Origin: JACPNO01 sp963825405
Lineage (GTDB): Bacteria > Acidobacteriota > Terriglobia > Bryobacterales > Bryobacteraceae
Length of the DNA stretch: 64,000 bases
Direction: 5' to 3'
Assembly: GCA_963825405.1 (NCBI GenBank)
Contig: CAWGTB010000001.1
Coordinates: 372,001 to 436,000 of the forward strand
The position numbers and the translations under genes were made by a program. Below are positions 27,302 through 35,209 of the stretch, piece by piece. The notes under the pieces are model-generated. The model made no database searches. It was not told the DNA's origin and worked only from the letters and a program-made list of their open reading frames with translations. How positions within the stretch are numbered: position 1 is the stretch's first letter; each line of letters opens with the position of its first letter.

Positions 27302-28603
27302 TTATGAAACTGCCGCCCAGTGTGTTTGCAACTCGGGAACTTCAATTTCGATTCGGGTACCCCGGCCGGGCTGGCTATCCACCCACAGCCGGTAGTCGTC
27401 TCCGAACAGGACTTTGAGGCGTTCATTCACGTTGCTGACGCCGATTCCGGCCTCAAACAGCGTGGCCAGGCGAGGCTCGGGAATGCCCACGCCGTCGTCT
27501 TCCACCACCAGGTAGAGACGGCCCTCCACACGGCGACTGCTCAAGCGGATTACGCCGCCTTCCACTTTGCTGGCCAGGCCGTGCTTGATGCAGTTCTCGA
27601 TCAGCGGCTGTAGCAGCATGCTTGGCACCAGTACGTCTAATGTTTGCGCCTCGATTTCCTTCTCGAAGCGCAGCTTATCGCCGAACCGGGCCACTTCGAT
27701 CGCCAGATAATCCTCGATGAAATCCAGTTCGTCGCGCAAAGTGGTGAAGTTCTCATGCTTGCGCAGTAGACGCCGGAGGATGCGGGAAAGCTTCAGGACC
27801 ACAAGTCGCGCTTCGTCCGGCTTGCCCCTGATCAGCGCCGTCACCGTGTTCAAGGTGTTGAACAGGAAGTGCGGGTTGATCTGGTTGCTCAAAGCCTGCA
27901 AGCGCGCCTCCGCCAATAGCCGCTTGTGATCCTCCAGCTTGATCTCGTTGCGGGTGCTGTTCCACACCTTGAGCGGCAGAGCTACCGCGAAAAGCGTTGT
28001 CGTATACACTGCAACGTCGCCAAACCAATTGCCGCTCCAGGTGGTGTCGGGGAAAAAGACACGCGCGCCGAAGAACCGGCCCATGATCTGCCGCAGAAAT
28101 TCGGCCACCAGAATCGCCACTAGGAATATGACGTGGAAAACGCTGCGGCGGTACTTTTGGCTGCGGATCAGGCGGTAAACATTGAGATCGAGAAACGGCG
28201 AAAAGCGCCAGATATCTTCAGTATCCGGGGCGCAATCGCGCAGCAGTCCGCCCAGTACGCCGATGCCCGCGAGCAGCGGCATGTTGAGCGTTTCCCCGAA
28301 GGTCATGCCGGGAATTGCGATTAGGATTCCAGCCAGCATTCCGCTGACGTATCCCCCCAAAATTCCTGCGAGCAGGCTGCCTTCCAGGCTGAGATCCACG
28401 GCGTCGTAGGAGGGGTTTAACAGCCGCGCGGCCGCGCCCAGCGAGAAGATAACGCCGAACCATAAGGCCAGTAGCAGCCGTTGGTTGAGCGTGCGCGATT
28501 CCCGCAGCAGCATGCGCTGAACGGCGTTCGATCTCACGAGAATACTGGCCAGGGAGGCGACCACGCCCAGCTTGACCAGCAGCGTAACCAGATGCCGTTC
28601 CAC
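27302..28603 (-). CDS. LytS/YehU-type sensor histidine kinase
   Basis: The 433-residue protein has about six N-terminal membrane helices (5TM-LYT-type sensor: LLALWFGVIFSLGAAARL, LEGSLLAGILGGYVSGMLAGILIAIPG) up to residue 215. The His_kinase domain follows, with phospho-acceptor His in ALSNQINPHFLFNTLNTVTALIRG, N-box LLQPLIENCIKHGL, and G-boxes VEDDGVGIP and GIGVSNVNERLKVLFG. These kinases usually pair with LytTR response regulators, but none is encoded next to it here, so its partner is elsewhere. Its role is probably cell-envelope or small-molecule sensing. No frameshift is present. Confidence 0.9.
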   Translation of the reverse strand: MERHLVTLLVKLGVVASLASILVRSNAVQRMLLRESRTLNQRLLLALWFGVIFSLGAAARLLNPSYDAVDLSLEGSLLAGILGGYVSGMLAGILIAIPGMTFGETLNMPLLAGIGVLGGLLRDCAPDTEDIWRFSPFLDLNVYRLIRSQKYRRSVFHVIFLVAILVAEFLRQIMGRFFGARVFFPDTTWSGNWFGDVAVYTTTLFAVALPLKVWNSTRNEIKLEDHKRLLAEARLQALSNQINPHFLFNTLNTVTALIRGKPDEARLVVLKLSRILRRLLRKHENFTTLRDELDFIEDYLAIEVARFGDKLRFEKEIEAQTLDVLVPSMLLQPLIENCIKHGLASKVEGGVIRLSSRRVEGRLYLVVEDDGVGIPEPRLATLFEAGIGVSNVNERLKVLFGDDYRLWVDSQPGRGTRIEIEVPELQTHWAAVS

Positions 28604-28646
28604 TCGCAGATCATTATAATAGAAGGACCAAGCAAACCACGGCCCA

Positions 28647-29261
28647 ATGCAGACTTCCCCCTTTCGGCTCGAACAGGTAGCCGAAGCCGATTTCCCGACC
28701 GAATATGGCTCTTTCCGGATCTTTGGATTCGCAGGGCATACCCCGAATCGCGTCGAAGAAGCCGTCGTTTTAAAGATGGGAGACGTTGTGACCGGCGATC
28801 CGCCGCTGGTCCGTATCCACTCCGAATGCCTGACCGGCGATGTCTTTCATAGCCTGCGCTGCGACTGCCGGGCTCAACTGGAGCTTTCGCTCGACCGCAT
28901 CGCCAATGAGGGCCGGGGGATGATCATCTACGAGCATCAGGAAGGGCGGGGCATCGGGCTGCTTAACAAGCTGCGCGCCTACGAACTGCAGGACCAGGGC
29001 GCCGATACCGTCGAAGCCAACCAGCGTCTGGGTTTCGATGCCGACTTGCGCAACTATCAGCTTCCCGGGGCCATTCTGCGCCATTTCGGGCTGCGGGCGA
29101 TTCGCCTGCTATCCAACAATCCGGAAAAAGTGGAGGCGGTAGAGCGCGCCGGAGTTCGTGTGGTGGAACGGATTCCCTGCCTCATCGCTGCCGTCGATTC
29201 CACGGAATCTTACCTGCGCACCAAGAAAATCAAGATGGGGCATTTGCTGGACGGGCTGTAG
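28647..29261 (+). CDS. ribA: GTP cyclohydrolase II
   Basis: RibA opens the GTP ring to start riboflavin synthesis. The 204-residue protein shows the zinc-binding Cys triplet in SECLTGDVFHSLRCDCRAQ, the catalytic GMIIYEHQEGRGIGLLNKLRAYELQDQGADTVEAN region with the conserved Glu-Gly-Arg-Gly, LGFDADLRNY, and the LLSNNPEKVEAVERAG nucleotide-binding motif. It is a stand-alone enzyme, not fused to RibB. It diverges from the LytS-like kinase with a 43 bp gap. No other riboflavin gene is nearby. The gene is intact. Confidence 0.95.
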   Translation: MQTSPFRLEQVAEADFPTEYGSFRIFGFAGHTPNRVEEAVVLKMGDVVTGDPPLVRIHSECLTGDVFHSLRCDCRAQLELSLDRIANEGRGMIIYEHQEGRGIGLLNKLRAYELQDQGADTVEANQRLGFDADLRNYQLPGAILRHFGLRAIRLLSNNPEKVEAVERAGVRVVERIPCLIAAVDSTESYLRTKKIKMGHLLDGL

Positions 29262-29341
29262 AAGCGTCCCGACCGCGCGACGCCCAATCCCACGCACGAA
29301 CACGTTTCGCCCCCGCCGCACACAGCACCAATCACTTAGCG

Positions 29342-29357
29342 TGGCATCCGGATTGCA
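29342..29357 (+). promoter_or_regulatory. Sigma-54-like promoter upstream of the 29.4 kb gene
   Basis: TGGCAT (29342-29347), five bases, then TTGCA (29353-29357) gives the -24 GG and -12 GC dinucleotides separated by ten bases, as in RpoN-dependent promoters. Transcription would start about 14 bases before the ATG at 29382, leaving a GGAGG ribosome-binding site at 29370-29374. The match is visual only; no enhancer site was identified. Confidence 0.4.
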
Positions 29358-29381
29358 AATATCCGCGCCGGAGGTGTGCGT

Positions 29382-29819
29382 ATGGGGCAAGTGGAACGGG
29401 TGCGGGAGGAGCTTTCAGCGCCGCTCAGCCTGGATTACCTGAAGCGCAAAGCCGAACTGGGATGGCGTCCGGTGGCGATTATCTGGGAGCGGGACATCGG
29501 ACAGGTCCAAGGCCTGGCGCCGATTATGGACCTGGATGTGCCTTACGGTCTCAAGGTCTCAACCGATTGCAGCCACCTGGAAGAGAATGCCGATGAGCGC
29601 AAAGTCCTGATGCTCACCATGGAACTGATCGTGCAGGATCATCCGCTTTCGCGGATAGCCGACGAGCTAAATCGCCAGAATCATCGCACACGCGCCGGCT
29701 TCTTGTGGAACCCCTCGTCGGTGTTTGAACTGCTGCCGAGATTGATCGAAGCCGGGCCGCGGATTTTCACCAGCGAGGATTGGATCGAACGAAGGAAGCG
29801 GTTGATGCTACTTGTATAA
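29382..29819 (+). CDS. Small protein with a recombinase-like C-terminal segment, function unknown
   Basis: The 145-residue protein has no membrane segment. The C-terminal half (IADELNRQNHRTRAGFLWNPSSVFELLPRLIEAGPRIFTSEDWIERRK) resembles the helix-turn-helix-like stretch in the recombinase domain of large serine recombinases, where ALN-x-x-G-x-x-T-R-x-G-x-x-W-x-x-S-x-V is typical. The N-terminal half lacks the resolvase catalytic domain, so it is not a recombinase. The start at ATG 29382 is supported by GGAGG seven bases upstream. A sigma-54-like promoter precedes it and a palindromic repeat follows it. It may be a small DNA-binding protein. Confidence 0.6.
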   Translation: MGQVERVREELSAPLSLDYLKRKAELGWRPVAIIWERDIGQVQGLAPIMDLDVPYGLKVSTDCSHLEENADERKVLMLTMELIVQDHPLSRIADELNRQNHRTRAGFLWNPSSVFELLPRLIEAGPRIFTSEDWIERRKRLMLLV

Positions 29820-29822
29820 GAA

Positions 29823-29908
29823 AAAATTTCTCGCAGAGACGCAGAGTACACAGAGAAAATCTTTCTTACTAGTTCTCTGCGTTCTCTGCGTCTCTGCGAG
29901 AAATTCTT
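29823..29908. repeat. Palindromic repeat element, copy 3
   Basis: Inverted arms at 29823-29860 and 29872-29907 share the core CTCGCAGAGACGCAGAG and its complement around an 11-base loop. It fills the whole gap between two convergent genes, where it could serve as a bidirectional terminator. Confidence 0.88.
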
Positions 29909-29912
29909 GCCT

Positions 29913-30371
29913 TCACTCCAGGCGTGCCGCAAATTGCCGCCCCACCACGTCCGCCTCGTTCTCCGGCAGCCCCACAATTCCAGCCAGCACCGATTTTTTC
30001 GCAAAGATGTAAACCGGCCGATCCCCATCGAACCCGAAGTATCCCCCCATGTGGGCGATGAACTTCGCGTCGCGCAGCGTCTGTTTGTAATCGAACAGCA
30101 GCACTGCGGCGTCCTCCGGCGATTTGCCGTGCACCAGAAACTGCTGGTAGGTCTTGCTCCCGTGCTTGTACTGCGCCAGGTTGCCGCCGGGCAAAAAGTC
30201 CTTGCCCATCAGCTTGTCGTTCACCAGCTCGATGCTCACCTGATCCGCCACCGGAAAACGGCGGGTTTCGTCCACCGGCTTGACCGGCGCTGCAGGCACT
30301 TTTTTCTCGACAACCGGCGGCGGGGATCCGCATCCGATCAGGACCAGCGCTAGCATCAGCATTCTCCGCAT
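29913..30371 (-). CDS. Small lipoprotein, function unknown
   Basis: The 152-residue protein starts MRRMLMLALVLIGCGSPPP, a lipoprotein signal with the lipobox Cys at residue 14. A Pro/Val/Lys-rich linker follows and then a compact domain (RFPVADQVSIELVNDKLMGKDFLPGGNLAQYKHGSKTYQQFLVHG, KFIAHMGGYFGFDGDRPVYIFAKKSVLAGIVGLPENEADVVGRQFAARLE). It probably sits in the outer or inner membrane facing the periplasm. Its start overlaps the stop of the ROK kinase gene (TGATG), so the two are one transcript. I do not recognise the family. Confidence 0.7.
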   Translation of the reverse strand: MRRMLMLALVLIGCGSPPPVVEKKVPAAPVKPVDETRRFPVADQVSIELVNDKLMGKDFLPGGNLAQYKHGSKTYQQFLVHGKSPEDAAVLLFDYKQTLRDAKFIAHMGGYFGFDGDRPVYIFAKKSVLAGIVGLPENEADVVGRQFAARLE

Positions 30372-31291
30372 CAATGTTGCTCCATGACCACGGCCGCCGC
30401 GCCCAGAATGCCTACGCTCGCCCCAAGTTCGGCCGGCACAATCGGCGTCGAGGCCGCGAATTGATTGATGGTGCGAGTAGGCGCGATTTTGCGCAGGCGC
30501 GAGAACAGCGGCTCCCCGATTTGCGCGACGCCGCCGCCGATCACGATGATATCGGGATCCAAAATCGAAATCATGCTGCCTAACCACGCGCCCATCATAA
30601 GCGCGGATTCATCGAGCACATGCAGCGCCAGCGCATCGCCGGCCGCGGCAGCGCGCCCAATCATCTCGGCGGTAACAGGCGCTACCATCGACGTCGCCGG
30701 ATCATCCGCCATCAGCCGCTCGGCGCGCTCCGCCATCGCCGTTCCCGACGCCATCACTTCGATGCATCCGAGCGAGCCGCAGTTGCAGACCGCATCGCTC
30801 GCGTAATCGATGGTGACGTGTCCGCCTTCGGCGGCGAAGCCGTTTTTGCCGTGATAAATTTTTCCATCCAGCACAATGCCCGCGCCCACGCCGGTGCTCC
30901 ACGTCACGTAGAACACGCTGGCACAGCCGCGCGCGGCGCCGAATAATGTTTCCGCGAGACAGGCTGCGTTGGCGTCGTTCTCCAGCCGGCAGGGCACGCC
31001 AAATCGCGCCGCCACGTCCCGCGCCAGCGGCACATTGCTCCATCCCGGCAGGTTGGGCGGATTGATCACCACGCCGGTTTTTGGATTCAACGGACCCGGC
31101 GCGCATATGCCGATGGCCGTGGTGCCCGGCGTGAAGAGGCGCTCAATCACGGCGTAAACCTGGGCGAGGGAAACGTCGTAGCCCTCCGCGGCGCGGGTGG
31201 GCAGCAGGAACGTCGCGCCCACTTCGGCATTTTCCGCGACCACGCCGCCGGCGATCTTCGTTCCGCCAATATCAATTCCGAGGACTGCCAT
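30371..31291 (-). CDS. ROK-family sugar kinase (glucokinase-like)
   Basis: The 306-residue protein has the ATP phosphate-1 motif LGIDIGGTKIAGGVV at the N-terminus, ICAPGPLNPKTGVVINPPNLPGW, the sugar-binding LENDANAACLAE near residue 110, TWSTGVGAGIV and the ROK zinc signature GHVTIDYASDAVCNCGSLGCIE (Cys-x-Cys-x4-Cys plus His). The ATP adenosine motif is IIVIGGGVAQ. It most likely phosphorylates glucose or an N-acetyl-hexosamine at C6. It is divergent from the kinase/nuclease fusion gene with only 29 bp between the starts. No frameshift is present. Confidence 0.9.
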   Translation of the reverse strand: MAVLGIDIGGTKIAGGVVAENAEVGATFLLPTRAAEGYDVSLAQVYAVIERLFTPGTTAIGICAPGPLNPKTGVVINPPNLPGWSNVPLARDVAARFGVPCRLENDANAACLAETLFGAARGCASVFYVTWSTGVGAGIVLDGKIYHGKNGFAAEGGHVTIDYASDAVCNCGSLGCIEVMASGTAMAERAERLMADDPATSMVAPVTAEMIGRAAAAGDALALHVLDESALMMGAWLGSMISILDPDIIVIGGGVAQIGEPLFSRLRKIAPTRTINQFAASTPIVPAELGASVGILGAAAVVMEQH

Positions 31292-31320
31292 TCCGGGTAC
31301 GATATCATGGGCACAATGAC

Positions 31321-32288
31321 ATGGGGTTGATCTCGATTTCCGGCCAGCCCGGCTGCCGATTCGAGGAAGTGGCCCGCATCACCGCGCATCGTCTGGCGTT
31401 TGAGCTGGTGACCGGTTCCCGGATTGCCGGCTTGATCGAACAGGAATTCGCGCTGACGCCCGCCATGCCTGCACTGCCCGGCAAGGCGTATGCGGATTTG
31501 ACGGCTTCCATCGTCGCGCGCATCGCCGCTGGGCATCACGTGGTGCTCTGCGCCGAAGGCATGGAACTGCTGGCCAGCCAGTTTCCCGGAATGCTGCGCG
31601 TGCATATGGTGGCGCCCGATGCCGTGCGCGTTGGCAACGTCATGCTGGACCAGCGGCTGGAGCGTCCCGCGGCGCGCGAATGGCTGCGCGATCAGGAATT
31701 CCGCCAGAAGACCGAGCGCAAACGGCGCTTCGGCCAAGCCAACGTTCCGGCCCATCTCTTCGATGTCATCCTTAACAGCGAATCGTTGGATAGCGAGCAG
31801 ACGGCGGAACTGATAGTTGCCACCGCGCGATCGCTCGGCCTGGTCGAGCGCGGGTTCCTCTCAGCCGAAGCCGAAGCGCTGTTGCAGTTCAGAGTGCGCT
31901 TGCGCCTTGCGCGTTACGGCATTGTCCCGCCGGACCGAGTCGCATTGCCGCGCAAGTCCTTCGCCCATCCCAGCGAACAAATTTTCGCCAATCTGCTGGA
32001 TTTTTACCGCATCGCCTGGGAATATGAGCCGCGCAGCTTCCCGATCCAGTGGGATCGCGACGGCAAAGCCGCCGAAGCATTCACGCCGGATTTCTATCTG
32101 CCCGAAGTCGACCTGTACGTCGAACTCACCACCATGAAGCAGTCGCTTGTGACCAAGAAAAATCGTAAGGTGAAACTGCTGCGCCAGCTTTATCCGCATA
32201 TTAACATTCAGGTGTTTACTATCAGAAAGATTTTCAGAACCTGATCTTTAAATACGGGCTGGCTGAACGGCTGGTGGTGAAAGCGTGA
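31321..32288 (+). CDS. Cytidylate-kinase-like domain fused to a PD-(D/E)XK-like domain, coupled to hpt (one frameshift)
   Basis: The N-terminal 180 residues resemble the cytidylate-kinase-like family: LISISGQPGCRFEEVARI in the P-loop position (no Lys-Ser/Thr), then IAAGHHVVLCAEGMELLA, VAPDAVRVGNVM and a TERKRRFGQ region. The C-terminal 120 residues contain HPSEQIFANLLDFYRIAWEYEP, FTPDFYLPEVDLYVELTTMKQ and VTKKNRKVKLLRQLYP, which resemble a PD-(D/E)XK nuclease core, although the last motif reads E-L-T-T-M-K. One base is missing in a T run near 32219. With it restored the protein gains an FQNLIFKYGL tail and its stop overlaps the hpt GTG by four bases, strong evidence that the repair is right. 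About 322 residues. Function unknown. Confidence 0.7.
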
Positions 32289-32830
32289 TCGCCGAAATTC
32301 CGCCGGAAGTGGAGCGCATTCTCTTTACGCAGGAGCAGATTGAAGCGCGGATCGATGAGTTAGCTGCCGAAATCTCCCGCCATTACAGCAATAAAAGCTT
32401 GAAGCTGATCGGCGTGCTGAAAGGCTCCGTGTTCTTTCTGGCGGCGCTGGCACGGCGGCTTGAGGTTCCGGTCAAAATCGATTTTCTGGCGATTTCGAGC
32501 TTTTCCAACAAATCCGGCGCGCCAGGCATGGTGCGTATCGCCAAAGATTTGGATGAGAGCATCGAAGGCGAAGACGTACTGCTTGTCGAAGATATCGTCG
32601 ACACAGGTTTCACCCTGCGTTACCTGCTACAGACGCTGGCCGGACGCGGCCCCAACTCGCTTGCGGTCTGCACGTTCCTGGACCGCAACTCGCGGCGCAT
32701 CGTGCAAGTGCCGGTGGAATATCGCTGCTTTGAAATTCCGGATCATTTCGTAATCGGCTTCGGACTCGACTACAACCAGCTCTACCGCAATCTCAATTAC
32801 GTGGCAGTTCTGAAGCAGGACCGCGAGTAA
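32285..32830 (+). CDS. hpt: Hypoxanthine phosphoribosyltransferase
   Basis: This enzyme salvages hypoxanthine or guanine with PRPP to make IMP or GMP. The 181-residue protein shows the PRPP loop DVLLVEDIVDTGFTLRYLLQTL, LIGVLKGSVFFLAALARRL near the N-terminus, DFLAISSF, and the C-terminal FEIPDHFVIGFGLDYNQLYRNL. The start is a GTG that overlaps the stop of the upstream kinase-like/nuclease-like gene, implying translational coupling. No other purine gene is adjacent. Confidence 0.93.
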   Translation: MIAEIPPEVERILFTQEQIEARIDELAAEISRHYSNKSLKLIGVLKGSVFFLAALARRLEVPVKIDFLAISSFSNKSGAPGMVRIAKDLDESIEGEDVLLVEDIVDTGFTLRYLLQTLAGRGPNSLAVCTFLDRNSRRIVQVPVEYRCFEIPDHFVIGFGLDYNQLYRNLNYVAVLKQDRE

Positions 32831-32912
32831 CGAATCCTTACGAAAAACGTCACGCGAAATTCTCTTGAAATAAATCGCCGCCGGGTCTACCTTACAAGTG
32901 GGGCAAATTTCC

Positions 32913-33310
32913 ATGAGACCGGGAGTGCTTTTTGTGACCCCGCGCTCGCAGGATGCTGACCTGCTGTCTCAGATGCTGAGCCCGCTCGCCTTGCATCTCG
33001 AACATGTTGCAGACTTTGCGCACTTACACGCCAAAGTGCAGGGATCGCGCGCTACCGGGTGATTCTCACTGAAGCCGTGCTTCCGGATGGAACCTGGCTG
33101 AGCGTGCTGGCCCTGGCGCGGCAGCTAACGCCCAGCCCGGAGGTCATCGTCACCCAACCGCATGCCGACGTGCGGTTCTGGTCGGAAGCGCTCAACCTCG
33201 GCGCGTACGATCTTATACCACAGCCTTTCGCGGCCTCCGAGGTGCGCCGTATTCTTGTCGAACGCCTGTTCGCAGGCCGCTGCGAGCGCGAGGCAGTTGC
33301 CACTCTATAA
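32913..33310 (+). CDS. Stand-alone receiver-like protein with degenerate active site (one frameshift)
   Basis: Repaired length is about 132 residues, one CheY-like alpha/beta domain: VLFVTPRSQDADLLSQML, YRVILTEAVLPDGTWLSVLALARQL, VIVTQPHADVRFWSEALNLGAYDLIPQPFAASEVRRIL. The phospho-acceptor Asp position reads Glu (LTEAVLPDG), the acidic pair after strand 1 is missing, and the conserved Lys of the K-P-F loop is Gln (IPQPF). It therefore probably cannot be phosphorylated normally. One base is missing near 33050. A promoter-like TTGAAA with TACCTT 17 bases downstream lies just upstream (32873-32901). No output domain is present. Confidence 0.7.
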
Positions 33311-33337
33311 TGGTTTTTCCCGCACAAGGAAAAACCC

Positions 33338-34713
33338 ATGTCTGCCGCAACTGACGCGTTCGTCCAAAGCAATCAATCCCGTTTCCTCGAAGAGTTGAAG
33401 ACTTTTCTTCGCATTCCCAGCATCAGCACGCTGCCCGAGCATCGCGCCGATATCGATCGCGCCGCCAAGTTCGTCGCGGATAGCCTGCGCGCCGCGGGAA
33501 TGGAAAACGTCGAGATCATTCCGACCGCCAAGCATCCGCTGGTGTACGCCGATTGGCTGCACGCGCCCGGCAAACCCACGGTGCTCTGCTACGGCCACTA
33601 CGACGTGCAGCCGGCCGATCCGCTGGAGCTGTGGAAGAGCCCGCCGTTTGAGCCGACGATTCGCGACGGCAACATCTACGCCCGCGGCTCGGCCGACGAC
33701 AAAGGGCAGATGTACATGCACATCAAGGCGGTGGAAACGCTGCGCGCGGTGAACGGAACGCTGCCGGTGAATTTGAAATTCCTGATCGAAGGCGAGGAGG
33801 AAGTGGGCGGGGCGTCGATCGCGAAGTTTGTCGCGAAGAATCCGGCGAAGCTCAAAGGCGGACGTGGCGCTGGTGTCGGACACCGCGCTATACGCGCCGG
33901 GCATGCCCGACTCTGTGCATCGGGCTGCGCGGCCTGGTCTACATGGAAGTGGAAGCGACCGGACCGATGCGCGATCTGCACTCCGGTTTGTACGGCGGCG
34001 CGGCGCCCAACGCGGTTTTCGGATTGATCGAAACTGCTGGCGAAGACCAAGGATGCCCACGGCGTGATTCAGGTGCCGGGAATTTATGATGACGTCGAGC
34101 CGCCCGCGCCGGCGGAGAAGGACAGTTGGGCGAGTTTAGCGTTTCGAGGAAGCGGAGTTTCTGAAGAACGAGGTGGGCTCGACGCGGCTGACCGGCGAGC
34201 CCGGGCTTTCGGTGCTGGAGCGCATTTGGGCGCGGCCCACGCTTGAAGTTCACGGCATCGCGGGCGGATTTACCGGCGCCGGCGCCAAGACCGTGATCCC
34301 CGCCAAGGCCACGGCGAAGGTGAGCATTCGGCTTGGTGCCGCGGCAGGATCCGGATCGCGTGATCGCAGCGTTCAAGAAATTTCTGGCGCAGAATGCGCC
34401 GGAGGGCGTGAGTCTGGAATTGCGTGTGTTGAGCGCTTCGCCGGGGTTGATGGTGAATCCGGATCATCCGGCGATTCAGGTGGCGGCGCGCGCGTTCAGC
34501 GATGTTTTCGGACGGCCCACGGTGTTCATTCGATCGGGCGGATCGATTCCGATTGTCGGGGATTTCGCGAATCACCTGGGGATTCCGACCGTGCTGATGG
34601 GCTTCGGGTTGCCGGATGACGGGCTGCATTCGCCGAACGAGAAGTACGCGCTGGAGAATTACTACAAAGGGATTCAGACGGTGGCGCACTTCTTCGAGGA
34701 GTATGGGAAATAA
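33338..34713 (+). CDS. M20-family dipeptidase (about five frameshifts)
   Basis: Repaired length is about 456 residues, normal for the family. It shows VLCYGHYDVQPADPLELW (first zinc His and Asp), RGSADDKGQMYMHIKA (bridging Asp), FLIEGEEEVGG (catalytic Glu and ligand Glu), then GLRGLVYMEVEATG and DLHSGLYGGAAPNA of the dimerisation (lid) domain, and FIRSGGSIPIVGDF and GLPDDGLHSPNEKY with the last ligand His at the C-terminus. Extra bases near 33863, 33905, 34035, 34135 and 34338 break the frame; every piece remains conserved. The probable role is hydrolysis of dipeptides in the cytoplasm. A palindromic-repeat arm begins right at its stop codon. Confidence 0.85.
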
Positions 34714-34752
34714 AACATTTTCTCGCAGAGGCGCAGAGAACGCAGAGAAAAC
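34712..34752. repeat. Left arm of palindromic repeat copy 4 (flanks the GxxExxY gene)
   Basis: The sequence contains the family core with one change (CTCGCAGAGGCGCAGAG). It starts at the stop of the M20 gene and ends directly at the stop codon of the GxxExxY gene. Its inverted partner is about 410 bases further on, at 35161-35209. Confidence 0.88.
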
Positions 34753-34753
34753 C

Positions 34754-35132
34754 TTAAGCAACAAAACCATTAACTATTCTTGTGATTCCGTCCTTGATCA
34801 GATTTACGTTGAAGTTTAGGAGTAACCCTACTCGCTTGTCGGTTAGGCGTAAATACGTCAGTAGGACTTTCTTGTGGACTGGTGAAATCACGTCGATTGA
34901 TTTGATTTCCACGATTACTGCATCTTCCACGATGAGGTCCGCGCGGAAGCCCAACTCCAGGCGCTGCTGCGCGTAAACGACTGGAATCGCCTTCTGGCGA
35001 GCGAATTGAAGGCCACATTGATCGAGTTCAAGGGCCAAGGCAGCCTCGTACACCGATTCCAGTAATCCCGGCCCAAGCGAACGAGTGAATCCGATACGCG
35101 GAGTCCACGATCTTCCCGCTAATCTCGTTCAT
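34754..35132 (-). CDS. GxxExxY family protein, PD-(D/E)XK-like (one frameshift)
   Basis: Repaired length is about 125 residues. The name motif is present as GLLESVY after MNEISGKIVDSAYRIHSSLGP, followed by YEAALALELDQCGLQFARQ, then GFRADLIVEDAVIVEIKSID (the Asp and Glu-x-Lys of a PD-(D/E)XK fold) and LLTYLRLTDKRVGLLLNFNV. One extra base near 35078 breaks the frame inside the N-terminal motif region. No function is established for the family. The gene sits exactly between two inverted arms of the palindromic repeat, with its stop codon touching the left arm. Confidence 0.85.
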
Positions 35133-35160
35133 CCGTCAAATAACTAAGTAGGGGTAGCTC

Positions 35161-35209
35161 TTAGTTTTTCTCTGCGTTCTCTGCGTCTCTGCGAGAAATG
35201 TGTTGGTCT
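35161..35209. repeat. Right arm of palindromic repeat copy 4 (flanks the GxxExxY gene)
   Basis: The sequence is the reverse complement of the left arm at 34712-34752, with core CTCTGCGTCTCTGCGAG and the outer TGTGTTGGTCTT flank seen in copy 1. It ends at the xerC stop codon, which overlaps its last bases. Confidence 0.88.

Noticed and set aside
29376..29819. Serine recombinase or transposase
   Set aside because: Only the DNA-binding-like C-terminal segment is present; there is no resolvase catalytic domain or catalytic Ser motif.
33338..34713. Real pseudogene or programmed frameshifting in the M20 peptidase
   Set aside because: Five separate +1 changes with full conservation on both sides and no slippery motif or stimulatory structure point to sequence error.
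34712..35209. Classical insertion sequence around the GxxExxY gene
   Set aside because: No transposase is encoded and I could not see a target-site duplication, so only a repeat-flanked gene is claimed.
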